Assembly: GCF_018619475.1 (NCBI RefSeq)
Contig: NZ_JAHFZG010000003.1
Span: forward strand, 124,001-188,000
Source: Rhodomicrobium sp. Az07
GTDB taxonomy: Bacteria > Pseudomonadota > Alphaproteobacteria > Rhizobiales > Rhodomicrobiaceae
Length of the DNA: 64,000 nucleotides
Direction: 5' to 3'
In this document: positions 53,261-62,897 of the stretch, piece after piece
Position numbering within the stretch: position 1 is the stretch's first letter
Layout of the letters: every line of letters starts with the position of its first letter
Translations under genes and position numbers: made by a program
Notes under the pieces: model-generated
Told to the model about the DNA's origin: nothing
The model's input: only the letters and a program-made list of their open reading frames with translations
Database searches by the model: none

Positions 53261-53827
53261 ATGGCGAACTTCGGGCAGAGTCAGAGCCGCGCGCGCGACG
53301 GGCTTCTCGCGGCAGCGCCGCGTCTTTACAAGTTCGCACTGGCGATCACCGCCAATGCCGACCTCGCCCAAGCCCTCCTGCGCGGCGCGCTCAAGAGCTT
53401 GCAAAATCGAAAGGATTGGCGGCAAAATGATCGCGATCATCTGACGGAGGCCTTTCGCCGAATCTACGCGCTTTGGGACGCGAAGCTCGCCGAAGATCCG
53501 AACCTCCAGAAGAAATACGTGCCCGATGCCCGCCTCTTCAGCGCGAGCCTGCTTAAGGGATCGCTTGCCGGCAATGCCCATTTCGCAAAATTCATCTCAA
53601 GTCTTCCGTCGCAGCAAAGAGCGGCTCTTTACCTCGTTTACGGCGAGGGCGCGTCCTATGACGAAGCGGCCGATGCGGTCGGCCTCGAAATGCTGGCGCT
53701 GATGAAGTGCCTTGCGCGGGGTCATGTCGCGCTTTCGCATTGGCTCGATACGCGCGGGCTCTCCGAGGGCTCCCGTCAGGGCGGCCTTGACATCGATCCG
53801 TCGATCATCAGGGAGCGTGCCGCATGA
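53261..53827 (+). CDS. ECF-type RNA polymerase sigma factor
   Basis: A 188-residue protein with the layout of a small ECF sigma factor: a sigma2-like N-terminal half (RLYKFALAITANADLAQALL) and a sigma4-like half (SLPSQQRAALYLVYGEGASY-DEAADAVGL). Conservation is low, and the region 2.4 promoter-reading helix is not typical, so it is a divergent member. The ATG has GAGGAGG about 9 bp upstream. It overlaps the anti-sigma-like gene by 4 bp (ATGA), the standard coupling of such pairs. Confidence 0.7.
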   Translation: MANFGQSQSRARDGLLAAAPRLYKFALAITANADLAQALLRGALKSLQNRKDWRQNDRDHLTEAFRRIYALWDAKLAEDPNLQKKYVPDARLFSASLLKGSLAGNAHFAKFISSLPSQQRAALYLVYGEGASYDEAADAVGLEMLALMKCLARGHVALSHWLDTRGLSEGSRQGGLDIDPSIIRERAA

Positions 53828-54702
53828 CGCACCTCTCCGACGAATTCCTTCTTGCCTATCTCGATGGGCAACTCGAAAAGACCCAGGCTGCCGAGGTCAC
53901 GCAGCTCTCGGCGGTCAATGCCGAAGTGTCGCGGCGGATCGCCCGGCTGAAACGCACGCAGGCGCAGCTTATCGAGACGTTCGGCGCGTTCGCACGCGAC
54001 GACGTTACCGTACCGAAAGCCGCGCTTCAGATGGGCGACCCCGACGCGCAGGCGCGGCCGCAGCGCGCGGCATCGCAAGCCGTTTCCCGGCCATCGGCGG
54101 AGGTCTCGTCGTCGGGTCGGTCGCCCGCGGCTGCGCGGCAGATGCTGTTTGTCGCGGCCGTCTTCCTCGGCGGACTTCTCGGCGGATACGGAGCGACGCT
54201 GCTCGCGGGCGATCCCGCGCCGCTTCCCCCGAAGGACACCGACCGACCGGCTTCCGCCGTGATCGCGCCCACCGCATGGCCGACCGACATCGCGCGGTTC
54301 CACAGCTATTTCCCGCGCGAGACGCTGACGCCCTACCCCGACGCCATCGCGAACCCGGAGCTTATCCGCTTCCAGCTTTCCAAGATCACCGGGCGGGCGC
54401 TGACGCCGCCCGATTTCACCCGGCAGGGCTACACGCTCTATCGCGGCCAGACGTTCAACTACCGTCAGGACCGCATGATGCAGCTCACCTATTCTTCGAA
54501 GAACGAGCCGCCGGTAACCTTTTACGCGCTGCCCGGAGCGGAGAGCGGCGACAGCGCCGTCGCGGTTCAGACAATCGGCTCGCTCAAGGGCGTGAACTGG
54601 GTCTTCGATCGCGTGCGCTTCTTCATTACGTCCGACAGGAGCGAGGAAGATCTGAAAGTGCTGGCCGCCGTCGCGCAAAGCCAGATGACGCCGAAGCGGT
54701 AA
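53824..54702 (+). CDS. Transmembrane anti-sigma factor-like protein
   Basis: A 292-residue protein: N-terminal cytosolic part with DEFLLAYLDGQLEKTQAAEV, the start common to anti-sigma factors, one membrane helix at about 104-124 (MLFVAAVFLGGLLGGYGATL), and a periplasmic part of about 165 residues. It lacks the HxxxCxxC zinc motif of the ZAS family. It would hold the adjoining sigma factor at the membrane until an envelope signal arrives. The pairing is inferred from overlap and topology. Confidence 0.75.
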   Translation: MTHLSDEFLLAYLDGQLEKTQAAEVTQLSAVNAEVSRRIARLKRTQAQLIETFGAFARDDVTVPKAALQMGDPDAQARPQRAASQAVSRPSAEVSSSGRSPAAARQMLFVAAVFLGGLLGGYGATLLAGDPAPLPPKDTDRPASAVIAPTAWPTDIARFHSYFPRETLTPYPDAIANPELIRFQLSKITGRALTPPDFTRQGYTLYRGQTFNYRQDRMMQLTYSSKNEPPVTFYALPGAESGDSAVAVQTIGSLKGVNWVFDRVRFFITSDRSEEDLKVLAAVAQSQMTPKR

Positions 54703-54796
54703 GATTTAGTGAAGACCGTCGCGCGGGCCGCCAGCACTGCGGCGTTAAGCTGCGCGGACGCTGCTTCTTTCGCTTTTGTCGCGGGCGGAGTATGAA

Positions 54797-54821
54797 GGAG
54801 GTGTTAACCGGCCACACCTCC
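54797..54821 (+). promoter_or_regulatory. Hairpin just upstream of purU
   Basis: GGAGGTGT and ACACCTCC form a perfect 8-bp stem with a 9-base loop, ending 11 bp before the purU ATG. The left arm carries a GGAGG sequence paired with CCTCC. Confidence 0.5.
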
Positions 54822-54832
54822 AAGAGCGATTC

Positions 54833-55693
54833 ATGTCCTTTCAAAAGCCTGCGTTCGTCCTGACCCTGTCCTGCGCCGATCAATCGGGCATCGTTGCTTC
54901 CATCGCCGGGATATTGGCCGAGCACGGCTGCAACATCACGGACAGCGCGCAGTTTGGGGATGTGAAGTCGAACCGTTTTTTCATGCGCGTCTCGTTCTCC
55001 GCGCCGGACACGATGGACGAGGCCGGCGCGGAACGCATGCTGAAGCCCGTGGTCGACCGCTTCAGGATGACCACGCGGCTCCATCCCGTCGCCGAACGTA
55101 TGCGGATGTTGATCCTCGTTTCGAAATTCGGCCATTGTCTGAACGACCTGCTTTACCGCCACCGGGTCGGCGCCCTCCCGGTCGAAATCCCCGCCATCGT
55201 ATCGAACCACCGCGATTTCTACCGGCTCGCCGCCAGCCACGACATTCCCTTCCATCATCTGCCTGTGACGCCCGACACAAAGGAGAAACAGGAGAACAAG
55301 CTTGCCGAAATCATTGAAGAGGAGAGGATCGATCTCGTCGTCCTGGCCCGCTACATGCAGGTGCTGTCCGAAGACCTGTGCCGAAAGCTCCAGGGGCGCG
55401 CGATCAACATCCATCACTCATTCCTGCCGAGCTTCAAGGGCGCAAAGCCCTATCATCAGGCCCATATGCGCGGCGTGAAACTGATCGGCGCAACGGCGCA
55501 TTACGTCACGCCCGCGCTCGACGAGGGCCCGATCATCGAGCAGGAAGTGGCACGCGTCGATCATTCGATGTCGATCGAGGATCTCGTGAACATGGGGCGA
55601 GACGTCGAGAGTCTCGTTCTTTCGCGCGCAGTAAAGTGGCATGTGGAACACCGTATCCTGGTTAACGGCAATCGGACTGTCGTTTTCCGGTAA
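54833..55693 (+). CDS. purU: Formyltetrahydrofolate deformylase
   Basis: A 286-residue protein: an N-terminal ACT domain (LTLSCADQSGIVASIAGILA) and a formyl-transferase-fold domain with catalytic Asn-His in AINIHHSFLPSFKGAKPYHQ and Asp in YVTPALDEGPIIEQ. It hydrolyses 10-formyl-THF to formate and THF, balancing one-carbon units and supplying formate. The start at 54833 fits the family; the frame extends 19 codons upstream across a hairpin. Formate production would fit with C1 metabolism elsewhere in the window. Confidence 0.95.
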   Translation: MSFQKPAFVLTLSCADQSGIVASIAGILAEHGCNITDSAQFGDVKSNRFFMRVSFSAPDTMDEAGAERMLKPVVDRFRMTTRLHPVAERMRMLILVSKFGHCLNDLLYRHRVGALPVEIPAIVSNHRDFYRLAASHDIPFHHLPVTPDTKEKQENKLAEIIEEERIDLVVLARYMQVLSEDLCRKLQGRAINIHHSFLPSFKGAKPYHQAHMRGVKLIGATAHYVTPALDEGPIIEQEVARVDHSMSIEDLVNMGRDVESLVLSRAVKWHVEHRILVNGNRTVVFR

Positions 55694-55901
55694 GAAACGA
55701 AAAGAATAAGTCCTCGCTCGATCATTGTCCTTTCGCGTGTGCTTCGATGGACCAACTCCGTTACCAGCGCGAGAATGAATCAAGACGGCCACACCCCATA
55801 AGTTCTTTATGTTTTTAGATGTTAAGAACGAATGGGTTTTTTGTTCCCGCGCAACGACAACGACTCTATATTGCGTTGATCGTATTGCGAACGGTGATGC
55901 A

Positions 55902-56063
55902 ATGAAAAAAATTGACAGCCTTATTGTCGACATCCAGTCGGTCATAGAAAAACTCTCTGGAATAAACGCGCGCTTACAGGAAATAAAGGAAGAGAACGAA
56001 GCAATCGAAAGAGCAAGAGACAAGTTACGAAGCCAGAAAAACGTCAAGAAAAACGGCAGCTGA
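55902..56063 (+). CDS. Small coiled-coil protein in an AT-rich stretch
   Basis: A 53-residue frame, MKKIDSLIVDIQSVIEKLSG and on, with regular heptads (IEKLSGINARLQEIKEENEA) and a Lys-rich end. About 55700-56100 is clearly lower in GC than the flanks and the codons are not those of the neighbours, so this may be imported or an old remnant. A longer frame begins at 55809. No family is recognised and the ribosome binding site is weak. Confidence 0.4.
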   Translation: MKKIDSLIVDIQSVIEKLSGINARLQEIKEENEAIERARDKLRSQKNVKKNGS

Positions 56064-56283
56064 CCTGTATAATTACTTGTATTTATTCTCTGGCAAAGCG
56101 GCGCTTCCAACTTCCGCCATCCTCGTCGTCCGCGCAAAACTTGCCTGACTGACAGCCAAGCTTTCTCGCATCCAGGACGCCTTGGCATGGGGCTTTTTCA
56201 CTTGTAACACCCCCGCCGAACCTGCTCTTTGTGGACCACGAACGCGCGCCTCACGCGCAAACACGTCACGAGGTCTGCTTCCC

Positions 56284-57183
56284 ATGAATGCCCTCAGCCG
56301 CTATGCGCTCCAGAGCGTCGGTGTAGCGGCGTTCGTTCTCGCGCTGAAATGGCTCGCTGCCGCGCTGACAGGCTCCGTCGCGCTCTGGTCGGACGCGCTG
56401 GAGAGCATCATCAATGTCGTGGTGGCGGCGGTGGCCTATTTCGCGCTGCGTCTCAGCGCGAAAGGAGCCGATGCCAATCATCAGTTCGGTCATTACAAGG
56501 TCGAGTATTTCTCCGCCGTGCTGGAAGGCGCGCTCATTGCCGTGGCCGCGCTGGCCATTTTCCGCGAGGCGACCGCGAGCTTCTTCGATCCGAAGCCGCT
56601 CGATGCCCCGATCCTCGGCCTTGCGATCAATGGCGTGGCGACTGTCATCAACGCGGGTTGGGGCTGGCACCTGACGCGCATCGGGCGCCGCGAACGCTCG
56701 CCCGCCCTTTATGCAGACGGCCAGCACGTCCTGTCCGACGTGATTTCGTCCCTCGGCGTCATCCTCGGGCTCATCGCCGCTGTCCTGACCGGCTGGCTCT
56801 GGCTCGACGCGGTCATCGCGGCTTTTGTCGGCGCGTACATCCTCACCACGGGCTGGCGGCTGGTCAAGCACAGCATCGGCGGTTTGATGGACGCAGCGGC
56901 CGATTCTGAAACGCTCGCCGCGATCAAGACAACCATCGGCACAGAGGCAAACGGCGCGCTCGAAGCCCATGATCTGCGCACACGCGCCGCCGGCCCCGTC
57001 ACCTTCATCGAATTTCATCTCGTGGTGCCCGCATCCATGACGGTGAGCACCGCGCACGACATCTGCGACCGCATCGAAAGCGCCCTGATGCGGGTCGTTC
57101 CCGGCGCCCGCGTCACGATCCATGTCGAACCGGAGGACAAGGCGAAGCATGCGGGCGTGTCGATGCGCTCGTCGCATGCGTAA
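56284..57183 (+). CDS. Cation diffusion facilitator (metal efflux) protein
   Basis: A 299-residue CDF transporter with six membrane helices. Metal ligands are in LWSDALESIIN (helix 2) and DGQHVLSDVISS (helix 5, HxxxD), and the C-terminal cytosolic domain has FIEFHLVVPASMTV and a HIEPED-like end (HVEPED). It would export Zn, Mn, Fe or Co in exchange for protons; the residue set cannot decide which. The conserved N-terminus fixes the start; the frame is open 34 codons upstream. Confidence 0.92.
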   Translation: MNALSRYALQSVGVAAFVLALKWLAAALTGSVALWSDALESIINVVVAAVAYFALRLSAKGADANHQFGHYKVEYFSAVLEGALIAVAALAIFREATASFFDPKPLDAPILGLAINGVATVINAGWGWHLTRIGRRERSPALYADGQHVLSDVISSLGVILGLIAAVLTGWLWLDAVIAAFVGAYILTTGWRLVKHSIGGLMDAAADSETLAAIKTTIGTEANGALEAHDLRTRAAGPVTFIEFHLVVPASMTVSTAHDICDRIESALMRVVPGARVTIHVEPEDKAKHAGVSMRSSHA

Positions 57184-57219
57184 AGGCTGCGCGCTCGGGT
57201 TTCGCAAGTTCGCCGCCGC

Positions 57220-58140
57220 TCAAGCCTCGGCGCGTCGTTGTTGCGCGCGTTCATAAGCGGCGGCCATATCGCGCGCGATGGCCACACCCTCGGGCAGCGC
57301 AAAGCGGTATTGCGCCGACAATTCCAGCAGGAAGAGAGCGTCCGGCGGGAGGTCCACGTCACCCATCAGGTCGAGCCACGGAAGCTTTCCCCAGCCGAGC
57401 GGCAAATGCAGGTCGCCCAGGCCATAGGCCACGCGCTCGGACGGCACGAAGACGGCCATATCGGCGGGATCGGCGAAGCAGTCGTGCAAATGCAGATGCG
57501 GAGACACGCGGGCCAACGCCCTGGCCTCCGCCATGAAATCCGCCCCCTCCGCGGCGCAGGCGAGCGCAGCATGCGCGAAGTCGAGGCAGCCCGTCACATT
57601 CGGATGCGAGATGGCCGCAATCTCGCGTGCGATGCGCGAAGGAAGCGGCGCGATCCGGCCCCTGTCGGGCACGTAGATGTTCTCGATGGCAAGGCTCATG
57701 CCGCCCTGCGCCGCCACGTCGGCAAGCGCGCGAAACACGTCGCGCTGGCGCGAATGGGCCGTCTCGATCTGCCCTTCGTCGGCGCGCGCGATATGCCCGG
57801 TGTGCAGAACGATGCGGAAGACGCCAAGCTCCGCCGCCGCGGCGATGGCCGCTTCCGCCACGATCCGATGACGCGGAAGGAGGCCGGGCGCGTCCATCGC
57901 GTTGACGCCGACGGGACCATGCGCCGTAAACGCAAACGGCCTCGTCCCGATCGCTCGCGCCAATCGCTTCATCTGGTCGGGCAAGACCCGGCCGCCCGCG
58001 ATGATGTCGAGCGCGAACAGCGGCAATTCCACCACATCCACGCCGATTTCCTCGGCGAGGTCCAGATTGCGCCGGAGCGCCTCGAAATCGGAATCTTCGC
58101 ATGCCGCGCTCGCGAACCCAACCCCGCCTACGATTGCCAT
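57220..58140 (-). CDS. Sugar phosphate isomerase/epimerase-like TIM barrel protein, paralogue 1
   Basis: A 306-residue AP-endonuclease-2-like TIM barrel (xylose isomerase superfamily): GVDVVELPLFALDII, FTAHGPVGVNAMD, RIVLHTGH, LAIENIYV, GCLDFAHA, HLHLHDCF. The His, Glu and Asp residues that bind a divalent metal in this fold are all present. The substrate is unknown. It is paralogous to the next gene upstream, 53 bp away, and probably cotranscribed with it. Confidence 0.85.
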   Translation of the reverse strand: MAIVGGVGFASAACEDSDFEALRRNLDLAEEIGVDVVELPLFALDIIAGGRVLPDQMKRLARAIGTRPFAFTAHGPVGVNAMDAPGLLPRHRIVAEAAIAAAAELGVFRIVLHTGHIARADEGQIETAHSRQRDVFRALADVAAQGGMSLAIENIYVPDRGRIAPLPSRIAREIAAISHPNVTGCLDFAHAALACAAEGADFMAEARALARVSPHLHLHDCFADPADMAVFVPSERVAYGLGDLHLPLGWGKLPWLDLMGDVDLPPDALFLLELSAQYRFALPEGVAIARDMAAAYERAQQRRAEA

Positions 58141-58193
58141 CGTGCGCCCTCCCCTCGAAGAAAGCCGCACGATAGCACGAGGGCGCGACCGGT

Positions 58194-59102
58194 TCAGGCG
58201 TTCGAGCGGACTGCCTTGTAAACTTCGATCATCTCCTGCATCTCGCGCACGCTCTCGTCGAGCGCGTACCAGTAGCGCGGCGGCAGTTCGAGGTTGAAGA
58301 TGACGTCAGGGCGGAAGGTAAAGCGCTTCATCATCTCCTGCCACGGGAGATTGCCCCAGCCGATGGGCGCGTGCAGATCGCCAAGGCCGTAGGCGAGCCG
58401 TTCGGCATCGGCGTGGGTGCGGATCCGTGTCGGATCGCCAAAGGAATCGTGGATGTGGAGATGGATGGCGACGCGGGCGAGCGCCTCGGCCTCCGCCAGA
58501 AAGTCCGCTCCCTGCGCCGCGCTGGTAATCGCACCGTGCGAGAAATCGAGGCAGCCGAACACGTTCGGATGACCGATGGCCTCGATTTCGCGGGCAAGGC
58601 GCGAGGGAAGCGCGGTCACCTTGCCTTCGGTCTTCGTGAAGATATTCTCCACGGCCACGATGATACCGTGTTCGGCGGCGACGTCGCCGAGCCTTGCGAA
58701 GCAGTCGCGCTGATTGCCATAGGCCGCTTCGATTTCCCGCTCGTCGCTTGCCATCATGACGCCGGTATGGAAAACGACATGCACCGCGCCGATTTCGGCT
58801 GCGGCTTCCACGGTCGCCCGCGCCACGTCAAAATGTCGTTCCGAAAGCTCGCGCTGCATGAAGTTCACCGCGATCGGCCCATGCGCCGTGTAACCGAGCG
58901 CGCGCGGACGCAGCGCTTCCTTGAGGCGGCGCATCTGGCTCGGGATGACGTGGCCGCCCGCGATCAGGTCCATCGCAAAGATGGGGATTTCGACGAAATC
59001 GACGCCCAGTTCCTGAGCCTGATCGAGATTGCGTCGCAGGATTTCGAATTGGTAATCGTCTCGAACCGCACTCGAGAAACCGGCTCCACGAACAGCCGCC
59101 AT
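58194..59102 (-). CDS. Sugar phosphate isomerase/epimerase-like TIM barrel protein, paralogue 2
   Basis: A 302-residue paralogue of the neighbouring gene, alignable over its full length without large gaps: GVDFVEIPIFAMDLI, YTAHGPIAVNFMQ, HVVFHTGV, VAVENIFT, GCLDFSHG, HLHIHDSF. The same metal-binding residues are kept. The pair probably arose by tandem duplication and then diverged. Substrate unknown. Confidence 0.85.
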   Translation of the reverse strand: MAAVRGAGFSSAVRDDYQFEILRRNLDQAQELGVDFVEIPIFAMDLIAGGHVIPSQMRRLKEALRPRALGYTAHGPIAVNFMQRELSERHFDVARATVEAAAEIGAVHVVFHTGVMMASDEREIEAAYGNQRDCFARLGDVAAEHGIIVAVENIFTKTEGKVTALPSRLAREIEAIGHPNVFGCLDFSHGAITSAAQGADFLAEAEALARVAIHLHIHDSFGDPTRIRTHADAERLAYGLGDLHAPIGWGNLPWQEMMKRFTFRPDVIFNLELPPRYWYALDESVREMQEMIEVYKAVRSNA

Positions 59103-59219
59103 GGCTCACCTCTTCCATTTTGCGCACAAGGCTAGGGTGCGCCTGCGAAGCGATGATGACACGGCGATGGGGCGGCGCGGTGACGCAACCTGCGTGCGCT
59201 CTGGCGCGATGGCCGACGC

Positions 59220-59246
59220 AAAAAAGGCCGGGGCGAACCCGGCCTT
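59220..59246 (-). terminator. Rho-independent terminator of aatA
   Basis: On the minus strand GGCCGGG/CCCGGCC (7 bp, plus A-T extension) with a 5-base loop, then six T. It lies 28 bp after the aatA stop. Confidence 0.85.
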
Positions 59247-59274
59247 GCTGGCATTTCCTAAGCGAGCGGCGGCG

Positions 59275-60513
<1,239 letters not shown>

Positions 60514-60653
60514 CTATGCCTGTCCGGCAAGGCGCGCAAGAGCGGTTTCCTTTGATCAATCCCGTTCGCTACTTACGCCCGCAGTTCATGGCGAGACGGA
60601 CACAATTTTCTGATGCAGGCCGCTCTTCTTTCGCTTTACATCCGAAAAGTTCG

Positions 60654-60695
60654 ATGACACGCTTGCCCCATGAGCAATGCAACGAAAGGAGGTGA
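60654..60695 (+). CDS. 13-codon leader frame
   Basis: ATG at 60654 reads MTRLPHEQCNERR and stops with the TGA inside the ribosome binding site of the next small frame. Its length and place suit a leader peptide that could couple translation to the downstream frame; expression is not shown. Confidence 0.35.
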   Translation: MTRLPHEQCNERR

Positions 60696-60698
60696 TCC
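60685..60698 (+). promoter_or_regulatory. Ribosome binding site fully complementary to the 16S rRNA tail
   Basis: AAAGGAGGTGATCC is the exact complement of GGATCACCTCCTTT at the 3' end of bacterial 16S rRNA, all 14 positions. It lies 1 base before an ATG, with GGAGG 7 bp from it. Other genes in this window have 4-7 matching bases. Confidence 0.8.
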
Positions 60699-60699
60699 G

Positions 60700-60780
60700 A
60701 TGTCGAGTGGGATTTCAGCGCTGAAGCCACAGCTTGTGCGTGTCCCGGCGTCGTTGGAGCAGCCTCCGGCGAATGCCTGA
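60700..60780 (+). CDS. 26-codon small protein
   Basis: Reads MSSGISALKPQLVRVPASLE and ends QPPANA. It follows the 14-base perfect anti-SD match. An in-frame ATG at 60670 would add ten residues but would read through the binding site. No family is recognised. It is followed within 100 bp by two hairpins and a terminator, so the whole looks like a small plus-strand transcription unit (about 60.6-60.87 kb) opposite the metW-aatA gap. The promoter was not located. Confidence 0.5.
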   Translation: MSSGISALKPQLVRVPASLEQPPANA

Positions 60781-60790
60781 TGCGTCATAG

Positions 60791-60830
60791 CGTTGCGCCA
60801 TTGCATGGCGCAACGGGCTGTGTAACAGCC
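60791..60830 (+). ncRNA. Two adjacent hairpins in the small plus-strand unit
   Basis: CGTTGCGCCAT/ATGGCGCAACG (60791-60815, 3-base loop, 11-bp perfect stem) is followed directly by GGCTGT/ACAGCC (60816-60830, 3-base loop). Two tightly packed stems with minimal loops suggest structured RNA. Confidence 0.5.
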
Positions 60831-60834
60831 TGTC

Positions 60835-61575
60835 TCACGGCCGCGAGGGAGCGACACCTCGCGGCTTTTTTGTGTCCGCCTTCAACCTCATCGGGAAGTC
60901 GTTTTCGATCCGGTTTTTGCTTTTCTTCCCCGCCGTCAGCAGAAACACCGCCTGCTGCGCAACGATATTGTGCAGGAACGGCGGCACGCGGCTACCGAGC
61001 GGCCGCCCGTTCGGCGACAGCGCGAAGGAACGCTCGATCTTCGCGCCCGCGACGTGGCACAACTCGCGGAAGTCGGCGATTGTGCAGAAGTGAATGTTCG
61101 GCGTCTCGTACCACGCCTCAGGCAGGTTCCACGTCATCGGCATGCGTCCGTTGAACAGGATCTGCGCGCGAATGCGCCAGTGCCCGAAATTCGGGAACGA
61201 GACGATGACATGGCGCGCGATGCGCAGCAGTTCCTGAAGCACCTCTTTCGGGCGCGTGGTCGCCTGAAGAGTCTGCGACAGGATCGCGTAATCGAACGCC
61301 TGATCGGGATAGTTGATGAGGTCGTGGTCGGCGTCGCCCTGGATCACGGACAGGCCCTTCGCCACGCAGAAATTCACGCCGGATTGCGAAAGCTCGACGC
61401 CGCGCCCGTCCACCTTTTTCTTCTCTTCGAGAAGCTTCAGAAGCTCGCCCGTGCCGCATCCGACATCGAGCACGCGCGCGCCGTCCGCCACCATGCCTGC
61501 GATCAGAAGGAGGTCGATGCGGGGCTGCATCGCCTGCGCCGAGGCGAAAGCGGCCCGGTCTTCATGGGCAGTCAT
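60835..61575 (-). CDS. metW: Methionine biosynthesis protein MetW
   Basis: A 246-residue SAM-methyltransferase-fold protein: VLDVGCGTGELLKLL, GVELSQSGVNFCVAKGLSV, GDADHDLINYPDQAFDYAIL and SFPNFGHWRIRAQILFNGRM, the MetW landmarks. It is needed with MetX for O-acyl-homoserine formation in many proteobacteria. The last 30 residues (KNRIENDFPMRLKADTKKPR and on) go beyond the usual end and are encoded across the plus-strand terminator. Its ATG overlaps the metX stop (TGATG). Confidence 0.93.
   Translation of the reverse strand: MTAHEDRAAFASAQAMQPRIDLLLIAGMVADGARVLDVGCGTGELLKLLEEKKKVDGRGVELSQSGVNFCVAKGLSVIQGDADHDLINYPDQAFDYAILSQTLQATTRPKEVLQELLRIARHVIVSFPNFGHWRIRAQILFNGRMPMTWNLPEAWYETPNIHFCTIADFRELCHVAGAKIERSFALSPNGRPLGSRVPPFLHNIVAQQAVFLLTAGKKSKNRIENDFPMRLKADTKKPRGVAPSRP
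60840..60871 (+). terminator. Rho-independent terminator of the small plus-strand unit
   Basis: GCCGCGAGG/CCTCGCGGC (9 bp, 8-base loop) followed by TTTTTT. It lies inside the 3' coding end of metW, whose last codons are specified by the opposite strand. Confidence 0.85.
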
Positions 61576-62768
61576 CAGTAGCCCTCCCCGGAAATCCCGT
61601 CCGCTAGCGCCGGCAGTCCGCGCTTGGCGCGCGCCGACTCGAGGAAGCCGCGCACCGTGTCGAACAACTCCGGTTCATGCAGCAGGAACGCGTCGTGGCC
61701 CTTGTCCGTCTCGATCTCGACGAAGCTCACATTCGCCGCAACCGCGTTCAGCGCCTGCACGATGGCGCGGCTTTCGCGCGTCGGATAGAGCCAGTCGCTC
61801 GTGAATGAGACGACACAGAAGCGCGTCTTCGTGCCGGTGAAGTTGTTCGCAAGCACGCCGCCACAGTCCGCGGCGAGGTCGAAATAATCCATCGCTCGCG
61901 TAATATAGAGGTAACTGTTGGCGTCGAAGCGGTCCACGAAGCTGATGCCCTGATGGCGCAGATAGCTCTCGACCTGAAAATCGGCGTCAAAACCGAAGGT
62001 GATCTTCTGCCGGTTCTGAAGGTTGCGGCCGAACTTGCGATGCAGCGCGTCATCGGAGAGGTAGGTTATGTGCGCGGCCATGCGCGCCACCGCGAGGCCC
62101 TTCGCGGGGTTCGTCCCCACTTCGAGATAGCGTCCGCCGCGCCATTCGGGATCGGCCATGACCGACTGGCGGCCGACCTCGTTGAACGCGATATTCTGCG
62201 ACGATTGGCGCGCGGCGGTCGCGATCGGCATCGCGGAAAATACGCGGTCGCCGTAGCTCGCGCACCATTCGAGCGCCTGCATACCGCCCATCGAGCCGCC
62301 GAGCACGCAAAAAAGGTCGGAAATTTCAAGATGGTCGATCAGCCGCGCCTGCGCACGCACCATGTCATCGACGGTGATGACAGGAAAATCGATCCCCCAT
62401 GGCTTGCCGGTCGCCCGGTTGATGGAGGCTGGGCCGGTCGACCCCATGCATCCGCCGATCACGTTGGAGCAGATCACGAAATAACGGTTTGTATCGACGG
62501 GTTTGCCGGGGCCGACGAGCGTCTCCCACCAGCCGGGCTTTCCCGTGACGGGGTGTCGGTCGAAAACATGCTGGTCGCCCGTCAGCGCGTGGCAGACGAG
62601 AATCGCGTTTGTCTTGTCCGCATTGAGTTCGCCATAGGTCTGGTATGCGATCTGGAAAGTTTCGAGCGAGCGCCCGCAATCGAGCGGTAGTGGCTCGCGG
62701 CTCTGGAAAAGCTGGCACGCTAACGGTATCGTCCGGTACTCGCTGCCGGTAACAAGCAACCTGCTCAT
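61575..62768 (-). CDS. metX: Homoserine O-acyltransferase
   Basis: A 397-residue alpha/beta hydrolase-fold acyltransferase: [31 protein letters not shown], the nucleophile Ser in [15 protein letters not shown], and the C-terminal Asp/His pair (TSDWLYP and [11 protein letters not shown]). It activates homoserine for methionine synthesis; acetyl and succinyl specificity cannot be told by eye. It is led by a SAM-II riboswitch, so it should be shut down when SAM is plentiful. metW follows with a 1-bp overlap. Confidence 0.95.
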   Translation of the reverse strand: MSRLLVTGSEYRTIPLACQLFQSREPLPLDCGRSLETFQIAYQTYGELNADKTNAILVCHALTGDQHVFDRHPVTGKPGWWETLVGPGKPVDTNRYFVICSNVIGGCMGSTGPASINRATGKPWGIDFPVITVDDMVRAQARLIDHLEISDLFCVLGGSMGGMQALEWCASYGDRVFSAMPIATAARQSSQNIAFNEVGRQSVMADPEWRGGRYLEVGTNPAKGLAVARMAAHITYLSDDALHRKFGRNLQNRQKITFGFDADFQVESYLRHQGISFVDRFDANSYLYITRAMDYFDLAADCGGVLANNFTGTKTRFCVVSFTSDWLYPTRESRAIVQALNAVAANVSFVEIETDKGHDAFLLHEPELFDTVRGFLESARAKRGLPALADGISGEGY

Positions 62769-62835
62769 TGGCGAAACGGCCCCTGCCCTCTCGACGGACG
62801 GCCGACCGTTAACGCGTCGGACCGGGGCGAGCCAC

Positions 62836-62889
62836 GGCCTTTTAGCGAGTTTTTTAACGTGGCTGCAAGCCGGCCGGCCAAATCACCAC
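62836..62889 (-). promoter_or_regulatory. SAM-II riboswitch upstream of metX
   Basis: Read on the minus strand: GTGGTGATTTGGCCGG, CTTGCAGCCACGTTAAA, and GCTAAAAGGCC, which are the conserved blocks of the SAM-II (metA) aptamer, with the P1 stem and the pseudoknot between the loop and the GCTAAA region. SAM-II elements are found mainly in alphaproteobacteria before metA/metX and related genes and hide the ribosome binding site when SAM binds. The aptamer ends 67 nt before the metX ATG. Confidence 0.92.
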
Positions 62890-62897
62890 GACCTGTA

